A program made the position numbers and the translations under genes. The notes below the pieces were generated by a model. The model ran no database searches, was not told the origin of the DNA, and saw only the letters and a program-made list of their open reading frames with translations. DNA of 64,000 bases. It comes from Flavobacterium magnum. Its GTDB lineage: Bacteria; Bacteroidota; Bacteroidia; Flavobacteriales; Flavobacteriaceae. Location: positions 62,001-126,000 of the forward strand of contig NZ_CP028811.1 in NCBI RefSeq assembly GCF_003055625.1, in the 5' to 3' direction. This document shows, piece after piece, positions 1 to 25,986 of this stretch (the first letter of the stretch is position 1; each line of letters starts with the position of its first letter).

Positions 1-16909
<16,909 letters not shown>

Positions 16910-19900
16910 ATGGCATCGTTGGCGAAGACCATTTTTCTGTTCACCCTCCTCTCCTGTTTTTCCGTGTGGCCACAAGCCGGAAACGAGATTCGTTGGACTA
17001 CTGACAGCGAGTCGTTGCCACAGAACAGCATCAAATCAATAGGCCCTGATCGATACGGATTTATCTGGATGACCACCGAAAACGGACTGGTGCGCTTTGA
17101 CGGCAGGGATTTTAAGATTTTTGACAGCCGCAATACCGGCATCAGGAACAACCGCATCACCTATTTGAGGGGCAGCGCCAAAAAAGACTCACTTTACTCC
17201 TCTACCGAAAATACCGAGGACATTATTTTCATCAACCAGCGGCACGCGGTAAAAATCGATCCGAAAAAACACCCCAACCCCTGGTTTGATGATCCCGGCG
17301 AAAAGAACGTTTTTACGTGTGAGGGCACTCCGAGCTATTTTTTCGGTCGCCCCAAAAGGCCCTACAAGATTCCGCTTCCTGAAGGCGAGCAATATTATAT
17401 CGTCAACGACTCGGTTTCCCATTTTTTCGCAGACGGAAAACCGGACTACCGAATCCATTTCATTTACGAGGCCAATAAGTACTTTTTTGCGCTTGGCAAA
17501 AATCTGGTGTACCTGACGCCTGACGGAAACTACAGCATCATCCGCGATGGAAAGATTTCTGCAGGCAGGTTGTCGCTCACACCGGCAAGCGATTGGCAGA
17601 TTTACTGGAATATCATTTCGGAACAGGTTTTCCTTTACAACAACGAAAACCTGTACCAGCTCGGAATCCAATCGGACGAACTGACCGAAACGCTGCTGAT
17701 TGCAAACCAGGACCTGAAATCGGCCAATGTCTGGGCCATTTATTCTGACACGGCAAACGGTACCATTTATCTGGGCAGCATCAAAAAAGGACTGGGGATT
17801 TACAGCATTCCGACATTTACTACCGTAACGCCCTCGAAAGACCAGCATCCGGATTTGTTTGAAATATTTTACGCCCTACATCCTTATAACGATTCGGTTG
17901 CGGTGTCGTCGTCGGGCATTTTCATGGACCGCAGGAAAATCATCCGAAATCTGGATTTCCAGACAGACAAATACGACATTGCCATCGACCAGCACGGCGA
18001 CATCTGGACCAGCTACTTTTCATTGCTGTACCGCTACAAAAAATCCGACGGATTCAGGCACCCTGAAGAATGGGATTTTATTGATGACATTTCGGTCATT
18101 TACGTGGCCAAGAACGGAACGATATGGATGGATCTCGCCAAACGCAGAAAAAATTCGGGCAAACTCTACCACTTCAAACCCGACCTGAAGCCTGAATTTA
18201 TAAAACAGGCAGATCTGGACACCAAGATAAACTGCATTACCGAGGACCGAAACGGTAAAATCTGGCTCGGTACAAAAAACGGCCTATATGTCCTGGACGA
18301 TATTTCCGGGAAACCGATGGCAGTGCGCGGCTCCGAAAATATCAAGATACGGAGTATCTACATTGATACCGAGCAGTATATCTGGCTCACTTCGTATGAA
18401 AAAGGCCTGTTCCTTTACCGAAACAAAAAAATCACTTCTTTCCCGCAGGACAAAAACGGATACCTGAGCAGCTCACATTGCATGCTGGAAGACCGGAATG
18501 GCTTTTTCTGGATCTCAACCAATAAAGGACTGTTTCAGGTGAAAAGGAAAAACCTGATCGACTATGCCGCCGCGCGATGCCATGCGGTGTATTACCAATA
18601 TTATGATAAAAGTTTCGGTTTCCTCACCAACGAGTTCAACGGCGGCTGCCAGCCCTGCGGCGCGAAGCTCGGCAACGGGCAATTCCTGTTTCCGTCACTG
18701 CACGGCGTCGTGGTGTTTAATCCGGATGCCGTAAAGCCCATCGTTCCAGATAATGACATCTTTATTGACGAAATTATTGTGGATGGTAAAAATGTGACAC
18801 CGGGCAACAGCATCGAACTTGGACGTAATTTTGAAAGGGTGACCTTCACCGTGTCAAGTCCGTACTACGGTAACCAGTCCAACCTGAATTTTGAAGCACG
18901 TCTTGACGGCCCGGATTCGCAGGAATGGATGGCTTTGCAGGAACACCGCAGCATCACGTTCACCAATCTGCATCCGGGAACCTACACCCTGACCATCCGC
19001 AAGCTAAACGGCTTCGATGCCCGATATGATTACAAGCGCATTACGATCGTTGTCCCGCAGGCGTTCTGGCAGACAGTATGGTTTCAGCTTCTCATGGCCA
19101 CATTGCTGCTGTTGCTGATTTTTGCGGGTTACAATGTCAGGCTGCAATTCATCCGAAAACGAAATGCGCTTCTTGAGAAAACCATCAACGACCAGACCCA
19201 TGACCTTAAAAACACGATAAGCACGTTAAGGGGCACTAAGGACAACCTTCGGATGCAGGTCGAAAGTAACGCGAAACTCATGCAGTACATTACGCACGAC
19301 ATCAAGACGCCGCTTAAATTCATGGCGATGGCCAGCCAGATGATGTATGAATCCGAAAATGACAGTAAGGAAGAGATGCGCGAAAACCTGAAAGCCATCT
19401 TCACGTCATCAACCCAGATGTTCAACTTTATCGACAACCTGCTAGAATATTCCAAAGCCTACAAGCACGACGAGCCAGACACAGAAGAATTCAGCCTGCA
19501 CAAAATGGCAGCAGAGAAAATCGGATTTTTCCAAAGCATCGCCCAGTCACAAAAAACGGTGATCAGGAACCTGATCCCAAAAGATGTTTCGCTGGTCACA
19601 AACAGGCAGCTTTTTTCGATCATACTCCACAACATTCTTGACAATGCAGTAAAATATACCGGAAACGGATCAATCATTATCAGCGCATCGGTCACTGCTG
19701 AGAAGACGGAGATTACCGTAAAGGATACCGGCATCGGGATGGACGAAAGGACGAAACAACACTATACGTCCCTGATGGAAAACTATGAAAATAACGCAGT
19801 TAAAAAGCATTCAAAACTCGGACTTTACATTGTCATCGAATTGTTGCTGATCCTCAATGGCACCATTGAATTCAGCAGCAAGGAAAACAGCGGAACCACA

Positions 19901-19927
19901 ATCAGGATTGTACTAAAGAAAAATTAA
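16910..19927 (+). CDS. Beta-propeller sensor histidine kinase (two-component regulator propeller, Y_Y_Y, HisKA, HATPase_c)
   Basis: About 1005 residues. I chose the ATG at 16910 because it begins a signal peptide (MASLAKTIFLFTLLSC...); an upstream ATG at 16805 adds 35 residues that hide it. Residues about 25-640 hold propeller blades with repeated GFIW/GTIW/GKIWLGT motifs, followed by a Y_Y_Y-like domain and a membrane segment near 723-745. The cytoplasmic part has an H-box THDIKTPL with His796, an N-box around N908-N912, and DTGIGM for ATP binding. There is no receiver domain, so a separate regulator is needed; the NarL-type regulator that converges on it is the obvious partner. Such sensors usually read periplasmic signals, often carbohydrates; the ligand here cannot be told. 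Its place between a giant adhesin and a polysaccharide locus suggests, but does not show, control of surface genes. Confidence 0.9.
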   Translation: MASLAKTIFLFTLLSCFSVWPQAGNEIRWTTDSESLPQNSIKSIGPDRYGFIWMTTENGLVRFDGRDFKIFDSRNTGIRNNRITYLRGSAKKDSLYSSTENTEDIIFINQRHAVKIDPKKHPNPWFDDPGEKNVFTCEGTPSYFFGRPKRPYKIPLPEGEQYYIVNDSVSHFFADGKPDYRIHFIYEANKYFFALGKNLVYLTPDGNYSIIRDGKISAGRLSLTPASDWQIYWNIISEQVFLYNNENLYQLGIQSDELTETLLIANQDLKSANVWAIYSDTANGTIYLGSIKKGLGIYSIPTFTTVTPSKDQHPDLFEIFYALHPYNDSVAVSSSGIFMDRRKIIRNLDFQTDKYDIAIDQHGDIWTSYFSLLYRYKKSDGFRHPEEWDFIDDISVIYVAKNGTIWMDLAKRRKNSGKLYHFKPDLKPEFIKQADLDTKINCITEDRNGKIWLGTKNGLYVLDDISGKPMAVRGSENIKIRSIYIDTEQYIWLTSYEKGLFLYRNKKITSFPQDKNGYLSSSHCMLEDRNGFFWISTNKGLFQVKRKNLIDYAAARCHAVYYQYYDKSFGFLTNEFNGGCQPCGAKLGNGQFLFPSLHGVVVFNPDAVKPIVPDNDIFIDEIIVDGKNVTPGNSIELGRNFERVTFTVSSPYYGNQSNLNFEARLDGPDSQEWMALQEHRSITFTNLHPGTYTLTIRKLNGFDARYDYKRITIVVPQAFWQTVWFQLLMATLLLLLIFAGYNVRLQFIRKRNALLEKTINDQTHDLKNTISTLRGTKDNLRMQVESNAKLMQYITHDIKTPLKFMAMASQMMYESENDSKEEMRENLKAIFTSSTQMFNFIDNLLEYSKAYKHDEPDTEEFSLHKMAAEKIGFFQSIAQSQKTVIRNLIPKDVSLVTNRQLFSIILHNILDNAVKYTGNGSIIISASVTAEKTEITVKDTGIGMDERTKQHYTSLMENYENNAVKKHSKLGLYIVIELLLILNGTIEFSSKENSGTTIRIVLKKN

Positions 19928-20565
19928 GCTGTCACATCGTAAGCCTTGAAGACGCTTATCAGCCCCACCACACTGTTTACTGAAAGTTTTTCAAAAATAC
20001 GTGTCTTGTATGTGCTCACCGTGCTGTTCTGCAGCTTGAGCTTGTTGCCTATTTCAAGGTTCCCGTCACCATTGACCAGCAGCCTTGCAATTTCAAGTTC
20101 CCGGTTTGAAAGCGCCTCAATAGGATTATCGGTTTGCTTTTTATGCTGGAGCCCGACAATTTTGGCTTTGATGTAGTCGCTGGCGTATCCTTCATTATTG
20201 ATCATCGCCAGGAACGCCAACCTGAATTCTTCCTCCGAACTCAGCTTATTGAGATAGCCGTCTGCGCCCGCCTTAAGATAACGAAGTGCATACAGTTCTT
20301 CTTCGTAGGCGGAGAACATCAGTACCTTGACATGGGGCTGTATCGCACGGATTTGTTCAATCATTTTTACACCGGTCCCTTCGGGAATGGCGATGTCGAG
20401 CACGATAAAGTGAAAAGGCTGCCTGTGAAGCAGGTCGAGCACTTTTGAGAAAATTTCGGCGTGTACGATGTTGGCGTTTTCAAATGCCTGTTTCAGAATC
20501 ATTGAAGCTCCCTGCCGGACTACGCTGTGGTCATCAGCAATGAGAATATTTAACGGGCTGTCCAT
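19924..20565 (-). CDS. NarL/FixJ-family response regulator
   Basis: 213 residues. The receiver domain has the acidic pair D11-D12, phospho-acceptor D57 in VLDIAIPEG, and K107. A LuxR-type helix-turn-helix occupies about 148-210 (ALSNRELEIARLL, NSTVSTYKTRIFEKL). It should bind DNA as a phosphorylated dimer. The gene is convergent with the propeller histidine kinase and shares four bases with it: TTAA at 19924-19927 supplies both stop codons. Kinase and regulator are normally co-directional, so this layout is unusual, but adjacency and complementary domain content make them a likely pair. A perfect TATATTTG -7 box lies about 28 bp upstream of the ATG. Confidence 0.9.
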   Translation of the reverse strand: MDSPLNILIADDHSVVRQGASMILKQAFENANIVHAEIFSKVLDLLHRQPFHFIVLDIAIPEGTGVKMIEQIRAIQPHVKVLMFSAYEEELYALRYLKAGADGYLNKLSSEEEFRLAFLAMINNEGYASDYIKAKIVGLQHKKQTDNPIEALSNRELEIARLLVNGDGNLEIGNKLKLQNSTVSTYKTRIFEKLSVNSVVGLISVFKAYDVTA

Positions 20566-20592
20566 AAATGCTTAAGAATGATTGGCTCTTTC

Positions 20593-20600
20593 CAAATATA
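20593..20600 (-). promoter_or_regulatory. -7 box of the response regulator promoter
   Basis: TATATTTG on the minus strand matches TAnnTTTG and would start transcription about 20 nt upstream of the ATG at 20565. I do not find a convincing TTG at the -33 distance. Confidence 0.45.
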
Positions 20601-20688
20601 GATGAAATGTTTCGATTAAAAAAAATAATAAATCAAAAAACATTGGCCGGACGCGTTTTCAAAAATATTTAAATTGCTCAAGAAACAC

Positions 20689-20696
20689 TATTTTTG
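20689..20696 (+). promoter_or_regulatory. -7 box of the prfC promoter, which decides the prfC start
   Basis: TATTTTTG matches the Bacteroidota -7 consensus. Transcription would begin near 20703, downstream of the in-frame TTG at 20694, which is part of this box. That makes the ATG at 20715 the start codon, with a leader of about 12 nt. A TTG at 20674-20676 is too close to be a standard -33 element. Confidence 0.5.
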
Positions 20697-20714
20697 CACC
20701 CAATTTCAAAAACT

Positions 20715-22304
20715 ATGAGTTTCACAGACGAAATCAAAAGACGCCGCACCTTCGGGATCATTTCACACCCGGATGCCGGAAAAACGACGCTGACAGAGAA
20801 ACTGCTGCTTTTCGGCGGTGCTATCCAGGAAGCCGGCGCCGTTAAGAACAACAAAATAAAGAAAGCCGCCACTTCGGATTTTATGGAAATAGAGCGCCAA
20901 AGGGGAATCTCGGTTTCTACGTCAGTACTCGCCTTCAACTATAAGGATAAGAAAATCAACATCCTCGACACACCGGGGCACAAGGATTTCGCTGAAGATA
21001 CTTTCAGGACCCTCACCGCCGTCGACAGTGTGATCGTGGTCATCGATGTGGCGAAAGGGGTCGAGGAGCAAACCGAGAAACTTGTGGCCGTCTGCCGCCT
21101 GCGCAACATCCCGATGATCGTTTTCATCAACAAGCTGGACCGCGAAGGAAAGGATGCGTTTGACCTGATGGACGAAGTGGAACAGAAGCTCGGACTGACC
21201 GTAACGCCGTTGAGCTTTCCCATTGGGATGGGCTACGACTTCCAGGGCATTTACAATCTTTGGGAACAGAACATCAACCTGTTTAGCGGTGACAGCCGTA
21301 AGAATATTGAGGAAACGATTGCATTCAGCGATGTGCAAAGTCCTGAACTTGATAAGATTATTGGCGAAAAGCCGGCCGGAAAGCTTCGCGAGGAGCTGGA
21401 GCTGATTGACGAAGTGTATCCGAAATTTGACAGAGCGGAATATCTTGAAGGCCGCCTGCAGCCGGTGTTTTTCGGTTCGGCACTGAACAATTTTGGCGTA
21501 AGGGAATTGTTGGATTGCTTTGTGGAAATCGCCCCTTCGCCCCTTCCGAAAGAATCCGAAACACGCGTGGTTAAGCCCGATGAAAATAAAATGTCGGGAT
21601 TTGTTTTCAAGATCCATGCGAATATGGATCCAAAGCACCGCGACCGACTTGCATTTGTTAAAATCGTATCTGGTACGTTTGAAAGAAACAAACCGTATCT
21701 GCACGTCAGACAAAATAAAAACTTAAAATTTTCAAGTCCGAACGCATTTTTTGCCGAAAAAAAGGAAATTGTAGACATTTCCTACCCCGGAGATATTGTG
21801 GGGTTGCACGATACCGGAAACTTCAAGATCGGAGACACGCTTACGGAAGGCGAAATCATGAGTTTTAAGGGGATTCCGAGTTTCTCACCGGAACATTTCC
21901 GATACATCAATAATGCCGATCCGCTAAAGGCGAAGCAACTGGACAAAGGCATTGACCAGCTTATGGATGAGGGTGTAGCACAGCTTTTTACCCTGGAAAT
22001 GAACAACAGGAAGGTCATCGGTACGGTCGGCGCCTTACAGTATGAGGTCATCCAATACCGATTGGAACACGAATACGGGGCCAAGTGTACGTATGAGAAC
22101 TTCCCGGTACATAAGGCCTGCTGGGTAAGACCTGAGGACCCCAAAAATGAGGAATTTAAAGAGTTTAAGCGCATCAAACAGAAATTCCTTGCCAAAGACA
22201 AGTACCAGCAGCTGGTATTTTTGGCCGATTCTGAATTTACAATACAGATGACACAGAGTAAATATCCAACGGTTAAACTGTTTTTTACGTCCGAATCCGA
22301 TTAA
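20715..22304 (+). CDS. prfC: Peptide chain release factor 3
   Basis: 529 residues, the normal length for RF3, the cytoplasmic GTPase that removes RF1/RF2 from the ribosome after termination. The translation GTPase domain is complete: P-loop SHPDAGKTT, RGIS switch region, DTPGH, and NKLD. The RF3-type domains II and III follow, with RDRLAFVKIVSGTF and the C-terminal GALQYEVIQYRLEHEY. An in-frame TTG at 20694 would add seven residues but lies inside a promoter box, so the ATG at 20715 is preferred. It is a housekeeping gene and marks the boundary of the surface-polysaccharide locus. Confidence 0.97.
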   Translation: MSFTDEIKRRRTFGIISHPDAGKTTLTEKLLLFGGAIQEAGAVKNNKIKKAATSDFMEIERQRGISVSTSVLAFNYKDKKINILDTPGHKDFAEDTFRTLTAVDSVIVVIDVAKGVEEQTEKLVAVCRLRNIPMIVFINKLDREGKDAFDLMDEVEQKLGLTVTPLSFPIGMGYDFQGIYNLWEQNINLFSGDSRKNIEETIAFSDVQSPELDKIIGEKPAGKLREELELIDEVYPKFDRAEYLEGRLQPVFFGSALNNFGVRELLDCFVEIAPSPLPKESETRVVKPDENKMSGFVFKIHANMDPKHRDRLAFVKIVSGTFERNKPYLHVRQNKNLKFSSPNAFFAEKKEIVDISYPGDIVGLHDTGNFKIGDTLTEGEIMSFKGIPSFSPEHFRYINNADPLKAKQLDKGIDQLMDEGVAQLFTLEMNNRKVIGTVGALQYEVIQYRLEHEYGAKCTYENFPVHKACWVRPEDPKNEEFKEFKRIKQKFLAKDKYQQLVFLADSEFTIQMTQSKYPTVKLFFTSESD

Positions 22305-22451
22305 TGCTGCTTTCAGTCCCGAAACAATGATATTTTTAATTTTTGTTTAGTAAAAAGGCTTTTCATTTAAATTTTTATTTTAATTTTGTCAAAGATTAAG
22401 AGTTTTTAACACGGGTTTACAGCCTATTTTTTTAAAAAAAGTGCATCGCCA

Positions 22452-22481
22452 TTGGTTTTATAAAAATAAATGTTATATTTA
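22452..22481 (+). promoter_or_regulatory. Promoter of the small anchored protein gene
   Basis: TTG at 22452-22454, a 19-bp spacer, then TATATTTA at 22474-22481, one mismatch from TAnnTTTG. Spacing is ideal for the Bacteroidota sigma factor, and the leader to the ATG at 22514 would be about 25 nt. Confidence 0.5.
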
Positions 22482-22513
22482 CAAAAAGTTTAAAATCTAA
22501 AATCGATATTATT

Positions 22514-22726
22514 ATGAAATTTCATTACAAAAAATTCTTGCTTTCGATAGTCATGTTGACTGCAAGTTTCGCGACTTTTGCACAGATTCCGGATCCGGAT
22601 GAAGATCCAGGGTCAGGGGGAAATGATCCAACGCCGATAAATACTCAACTTATCTGGCTTGCTATATTAGGTGTTGCCTTTGCTTTTTATCAGTTCAAAG
22701 TTTACAGAAAAAGGCAGGAAGCATAA
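22514..22726 (+). CDS. Small secreted protein with only a signal peptide, acidic Pro/Gly linker and C-terminal membrane anchor
   Basis: 70 residues. Residues 1-23 are a signal peptide (MKFHYKKFLLSIVML..., cleavage near TFA/Q). Then come about 22 residues rich in Asp, Pro and Gly (PDPDEDPGSGG), a hydrophobic segment (LIWLAILGVAFAFYQF) and a basic tail (YRKRQEA). The mature part is almost nothing but a linker and a sorting-signal-like anchor, as in small CTERM-type proteins of Bacteroidota. I know of no established function. It has its own promoter and a strong terminator, so it is a real monocistronic gene. Confidence 0.75.
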   Translation: MKFHYKKFLLSIVMLTASFATFAQIPDPDEDPGSGGNDPTPINTQLIWLAILGVAFAFYQFKVYRKRQEA

Positions 22727-22751
22727 TATCAGTGATATTAAAGCAAAACTC

Positions 22752-22777
22752 GCACCAATACGTTTGGTGCTTTTTTT
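22752..22777 (+). terminator. Intrinsic terminator after the small anchored protein gene
   Basis: A perfect 7-bp stem GCACCAA/TTGGTGC with loop TACGT, followed directly by seven T residues. Confidence 0.88.
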
Positions 22778-22810
22778 GTTTATATACACTTCACTTTAAA
22801 ACAAACGAAA

Positions 22811-23545
22811 TTGTTTTTTTTTAGCAAACCAAAACCTTTTTTGAGAGACCTTTTAGGTGCCGATTATGTCGACATCCATTCGCATATCCTCTTTGGGATT
22901 GACGATGGCGCTGTCACTTTCGAGGATTCCCAATTCCTTGTCGAAAGCATGATCGAATTTGGCACCACGGCTTTTATCACGACACCGCACACGATTTTTA
23001 CTGTTTGGGACAACACACGGGAAGACATCATTTCGAAGGAAACCGACACCAGGAATTTGCTTGAGGCTGCCGGCATTAACACGCCACTCCGCGCGGCGTC
23101 GGAGTACCTGATGGACAACCATTTTGTGAACCAGTTTCAATCTGAGCCCTTGTTGACCTTAAAAGATAATTATGTGCTTGTTGAAATGTCCTATATCAAC
23201 GCGCCGATACAGTTGTACAGCATCCTCTTTGATCTCCAGGTTGCGGGTTACAAGCCGGTTTTAGCCCATCCAGAGCGCTATCTCTTTTATCATGGAAATC
23301 TGGAGGAATACCGAAAATTAAAAAAGGCAGGCTGCGACTTTCAAATTAACTTACTATCGGTTACAGGTTATTACGGGGAAGCCGTCTTTCGGACTGCCAA
23401 ATGGCTACTGGACAACGGATTGATTGATTTTGCAGGCTCTGACGTACATCACAAAAACCACATCAGGGCATTTGGCAATAAAGTTGGTATTAAAGACACA
23501 GCTTCCCTGACAGCCGCAATAGAAAACAACAAGATTTTCCGGTAA
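22811..23545 (+). CDS. CpsB/YwqE-type tyrosine-protein phosphatase (PHP superfamily)
   Basis: 244 residues. The start is a TTG at 22811: no ATG is available before the conserved core, and the N-terminus FFFSKPKPFLRDLL fits the family. Metal-binding motifs of the PHP fold are visible: DIHSHILFGIDDG, TTPH, VLAHPERY and SDVHH. These manganese-dependent enzymes remove phosphate from the tyrosine-rich tail of Wzc/CpsD-type kinases and so control polysaccharide chain length and export. The gene converges on the Wzc gene, whose product ends in a 12-fold Gly-Tyr tail, the likely substrate, and the two genes share a terminator. Confidence 0.93.
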   Translation: MFFFSKPKPFLRDLLGADYVDIHSHILFGIDDGAVTFEDSQFLVESMIEFGTTAFITTPHTIFTVWDNTREDIISKETDTRNLLEAAGINTPLRAASEYLMDNHFVNQFQSEPLLTLKDNYVLVEMSYINAPIQLYSILFDLQVAGYKPVLAHPERYLFYHGNLEEYRKLKKAGCDFQINLLSVTGYYGEAVFRTAKWLLDNGLIDFAGSDVHHKNHIRAFGNKVGIKDTASLTAAIENNKIFR

Positions 23546-23546
23546 A

Positions 23547-23578
23547 TAAAAAAAAAAGGAAGCCTAAGGCTTCCTTTT
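23547..23578. terminator. Bidirectional terminator between cpsB-like and wzc-like genes, overlapping the wzc coding end
   Basis: An 11-bp stem AAAAGGAAGCC/GGCTTCCTTTT with a TAA loop. A-rich sequence on one side and T residues on the other let it work in both directions. The Wzc stop codon (23566-23564) lies in the loop and stem, and the last Wzc codons (KRKP) are one arm of the hairpin. Confidence 0.85.
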
Positions 23579-25984
23579 AAATTTGTTGAGGAGGGTAACG
23601 TACCACGGATCTTTCTTGACTTCTACGCCATAGCCATAGCCGTAACCATAACCGTAGCCATAGCCATAACCGTAGCCGTATCCATATCCATAGCCGTAGC
23701 CTTTCTTACTGTACGTATCATTAAGCAGGATTGACATATTCGGCAGTTTCTTATCCTCATAAAGGCTTTGCGGAATCTTCAGCATGCGCTTGTCAAGGAA
23801 GTTCGCCCGTACAACATATATTACCGAATCGGCATATTTGGCGATGAGCAATGTATCGGTTACCAGGCTGACAGGAGCGGTATCAACGATAATGTAATCG
23901 TACTCTTTCTTGATTTTTTCAAACAACTTACCAACTTTATCGCTGAGCAGCAATTCGGCCGGGTTAGGCGGAATGACGCCTGCAGGAAGTACATAAAAAT
24001 TATCATAGCCTTCCAGTTTAATGATCAGGTCATCTATGTTCACGTCCTTGGACGACAGATACGTGGTGATACCCCGGTTTGGCAATGTCATGTATTCGTC
24101 GAGCTTTGGGTTCCTGATGTCAAGCCCTACAAGCAATACTTTTTTGCCTGACAAGGCGAACGTGCCCGCGAGGTTGACCGAGATAAATGTCTTCCCTTCC
24201 TTAGGGAAAGTAGAAGTCATAAAAATGGTCTTCGCTAAGCCATCCGGCGTATCAGTAACGATAAAATCAAGATTGGTCCGGATAATCCGCATCGCCTCAG
24301 CTGAACTGGAGCGGCTGTTCACCCTGATCAGTTCGTCATGGGTTTCAGATTTTGGCACATCGCCGATAAACGGAATCGTCACACGGCTTTCTACGTCGAA
24401 TCTGTTGATGATCTTACTGTTCAGCAGGTCACGGATATAAATAATCAGGAACGGGATCAGAAGCCCCAAAAACATCCCCAGCAGGTAAATGAATTCCCTT
24501 TTTGGGGAAATGGCTGTCGGGTTCGGATACGCGGCATCAATAATCTTTGAATTCGCCGCAGTTGCTGCCAGCGATATGGCATTTTCTTCCCTCTTTTGCA
24601 ATAAATACAGGAATAATGTTTCTTTGATCTGTTGGTTCCTGGCGATACCTTTTGCAACCTTTTCCTGTTCCGGTATTTGACCAATCTTACCCGATATCAC
24701 ATTTTCCTGTGCTTCCAGGTCGCGTTTTTTAATCAGCAGGGTAGATTTAAGGTTTCTGAGCGTTTTGAACAAACTCATCTTTAAATCTGCGATTTCATTC
24801 TTAAGATCGATTACGTACTGGTTGTCTTCGGTTCCGCCCGGAGCCACGCGCCCTAGTCGCGACACCTTTGTATTATAGGTAAAGATCAGTTCAGACGCAT
24901 CGCCTTCCTGGACCATATTGGCCGGTATCACTTCATTACTTGCGCTCTTATTCAGGAAATCAATCAGGAAATCCACCACGTTGATGCTGGATCCCGTATT
25001 CAATATCTCTTTTTGTACTGCGCTTGAAGTCTCTACAAAAATACCTGCGTCGGTAGCAAGATCGGTGATTTTATTTCTCTTTTTGAAGATCTGCATGCTA
25101 TCTTCAACACTTCCCAGTTCTTTGGTAATGTTCTCCAAGCGGCTGTTTATAAAATCTTTCGTCTTACTGGCTACATCGTTCTTATCCTTAATAGCGTCCT
25201 CGTTGTATTTATAAATCAGCATGTTAAGAAAATCCGCACCGATCTCTTTCACGGGATCAGTCACCGTAAGGTTGAGCACGCTCGTGGTCATTTTATTGGC
25301 TGGCTCCACTTTCAGTCTGGCCTGGTAAGAATTCACCACTTTATTGATTGAAATCAGCCTAACAAGCGTCTTACCCACTTTGGGCGATTGCCCATTGTCA
25401 AGAATATTTCGCGTGATGACGATGTCACCGAATTTGCATTTGATCGTCTCCCCATAAGAAAACCGTCCTTTCTTTTTCAGCAATTCATCCGACAATTCAT
25501 ATTGTGTTGGAGAGACCGCAGTGACGGTGAAGGTCGTATCGGTATCGTAAAAATTAGGCGCCTTGTTAATGAAGTTAACCTTGATACCGGAATTTTTATA
25601 CGCCTGGGACGTCTTGAATCTTCCTTCGTTAAAATAAGCGACATTGAGGTTCAATTCCAATATCGTGTTTTTAACCAAAGTCCGCGAACGCAACACCTCA
25701 ATTTCGTTGTCCACGTTGCTTTTTACTCCACCCAAAAGGCCTAAATCCCCGAATGAGGTCAGCTCAGATGCCACCCCTCCCTTTTTATCATCCTTGATTA
25801 AGATACTCGCCTCAACCTTATAGATGGGCGTAGCGTAGCGGAGATAGAAATAGCAGGCAAACAAACAAAGCAGGCACGACAGCACAAACCATTTCCAATG
25901 GAAGATGTATTTGCCTATCTGTTCCTTGATATTATACTGGCCTTGCGAAAAGTCTTCTGAAATGGAGGATTTATTGCTTTGCAT
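23564..25984 (-). CDS. Wzc-like polysaccharide co-polymerase and tyrosine autokinase with Gly-Tyr repeat tail
   Basis: 806 residues. Wzz domain with membrane segments near 33-50 and 497-518 around a long periplasmic coiled-coil part; then a cytoplasmic BY-kinase with Walker A STFPKEGKTF (about 588-597), Walker A' VLLVGLDIRNPKL and Walker B YDYIIVDTAP. The C-terminus (about 762-786) is twelve consecutive Gly-Tyr dipeptides followed by VEVKKDPWY. BY-kinases phosphorylate each other on a C-terminal tyrosine cluster, and cycling of this state with the CpsB phosphatase drives polymer export. A pure GY repeat is an extreme form of that cluster. Last gene of the operon; the Wza gene ends 2 bp upstream of its ATG. 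Its own stop lies inside the terminator hairpin. Confidence 0.95.
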   Translation of the reverse strand: MQSNKSSISEDFSQGQYNIKEQIGKYIFHWKWFVLSCLLCLFACYFYLRYATPIYKVEASILIKDDKKGGVASELTSFGDLGLLGGVKSNVDNEIEVLRSRTLVKNTILELNLNVAYFNEGRFKTSQAYKNSGIKVNFINKAPNFYDTDTTFTVTAVSPTQYELSDELLKKKGRFSYGETIKCKFGDIVITRNILDNGQSPKVGKTLVRLISINKVVNSYQARLKVEPANKMTTSVLNLTVTDPVKEIGADFLNMLIYKYNEDAIKDKNDVASKTKDFINSRLENITKELGSVEDSMQIFKKRNKITDLATDAGIFVETSSAVQKEILNTGSSINVVDFLIDFLNKSASNEVIPANMVQEGDASELIFTYNTKVSRLGRVAPGGTEDNQYVIDLKNEIADLKMSLFKTLRNLKSTLLIKKRDLEAQENVISGKIGQIPEQEKVAKGIARNQQIKETLFLYLLQKREENAISLAATAANSKIIDAAYPNPTAISPKREFIYLLGMFLGLLIPFLIIYIRDLLNSKIINRFDVESRVTIPFIGDVPKSETHDELIRVNSRSSSAEAMRIIRTNLDFIVTDTPDGLAKTIFMTSTFPKEGKTFISVNLAGTFALSGKKVLLVGLDIRNPKLDEYMTLPNRGITTYLSSKDVNIDDLIIKLEGYDNFYVLPAGVIPPNPAELLLSDKVGKLFEKIKKEYDYIIVDTAPVSLVTDTLLIAKYADSVIYVVRANFLDKRMLKIPQSLYEDKKLPNMSILLNDTYSKKGYGYGYGYGYGYGYGYGYGYGYGYGVEVKKDPWYVTLLNKFKRKP

Positions 25985-25986
25985 AA

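Noticed and set aside
17189..17848. A minus-strand frame of 219 codons inside the histidine kinase gene.
   Set aside because: It is the reverse strand of a well-supported propeller domain and encodes nothing recognisable.
20922..21713. A minus-strand frame of 263 codons inside prfC.
   Set aside because: It is antisense to conserved GTPase motifs; prfC explains the region.
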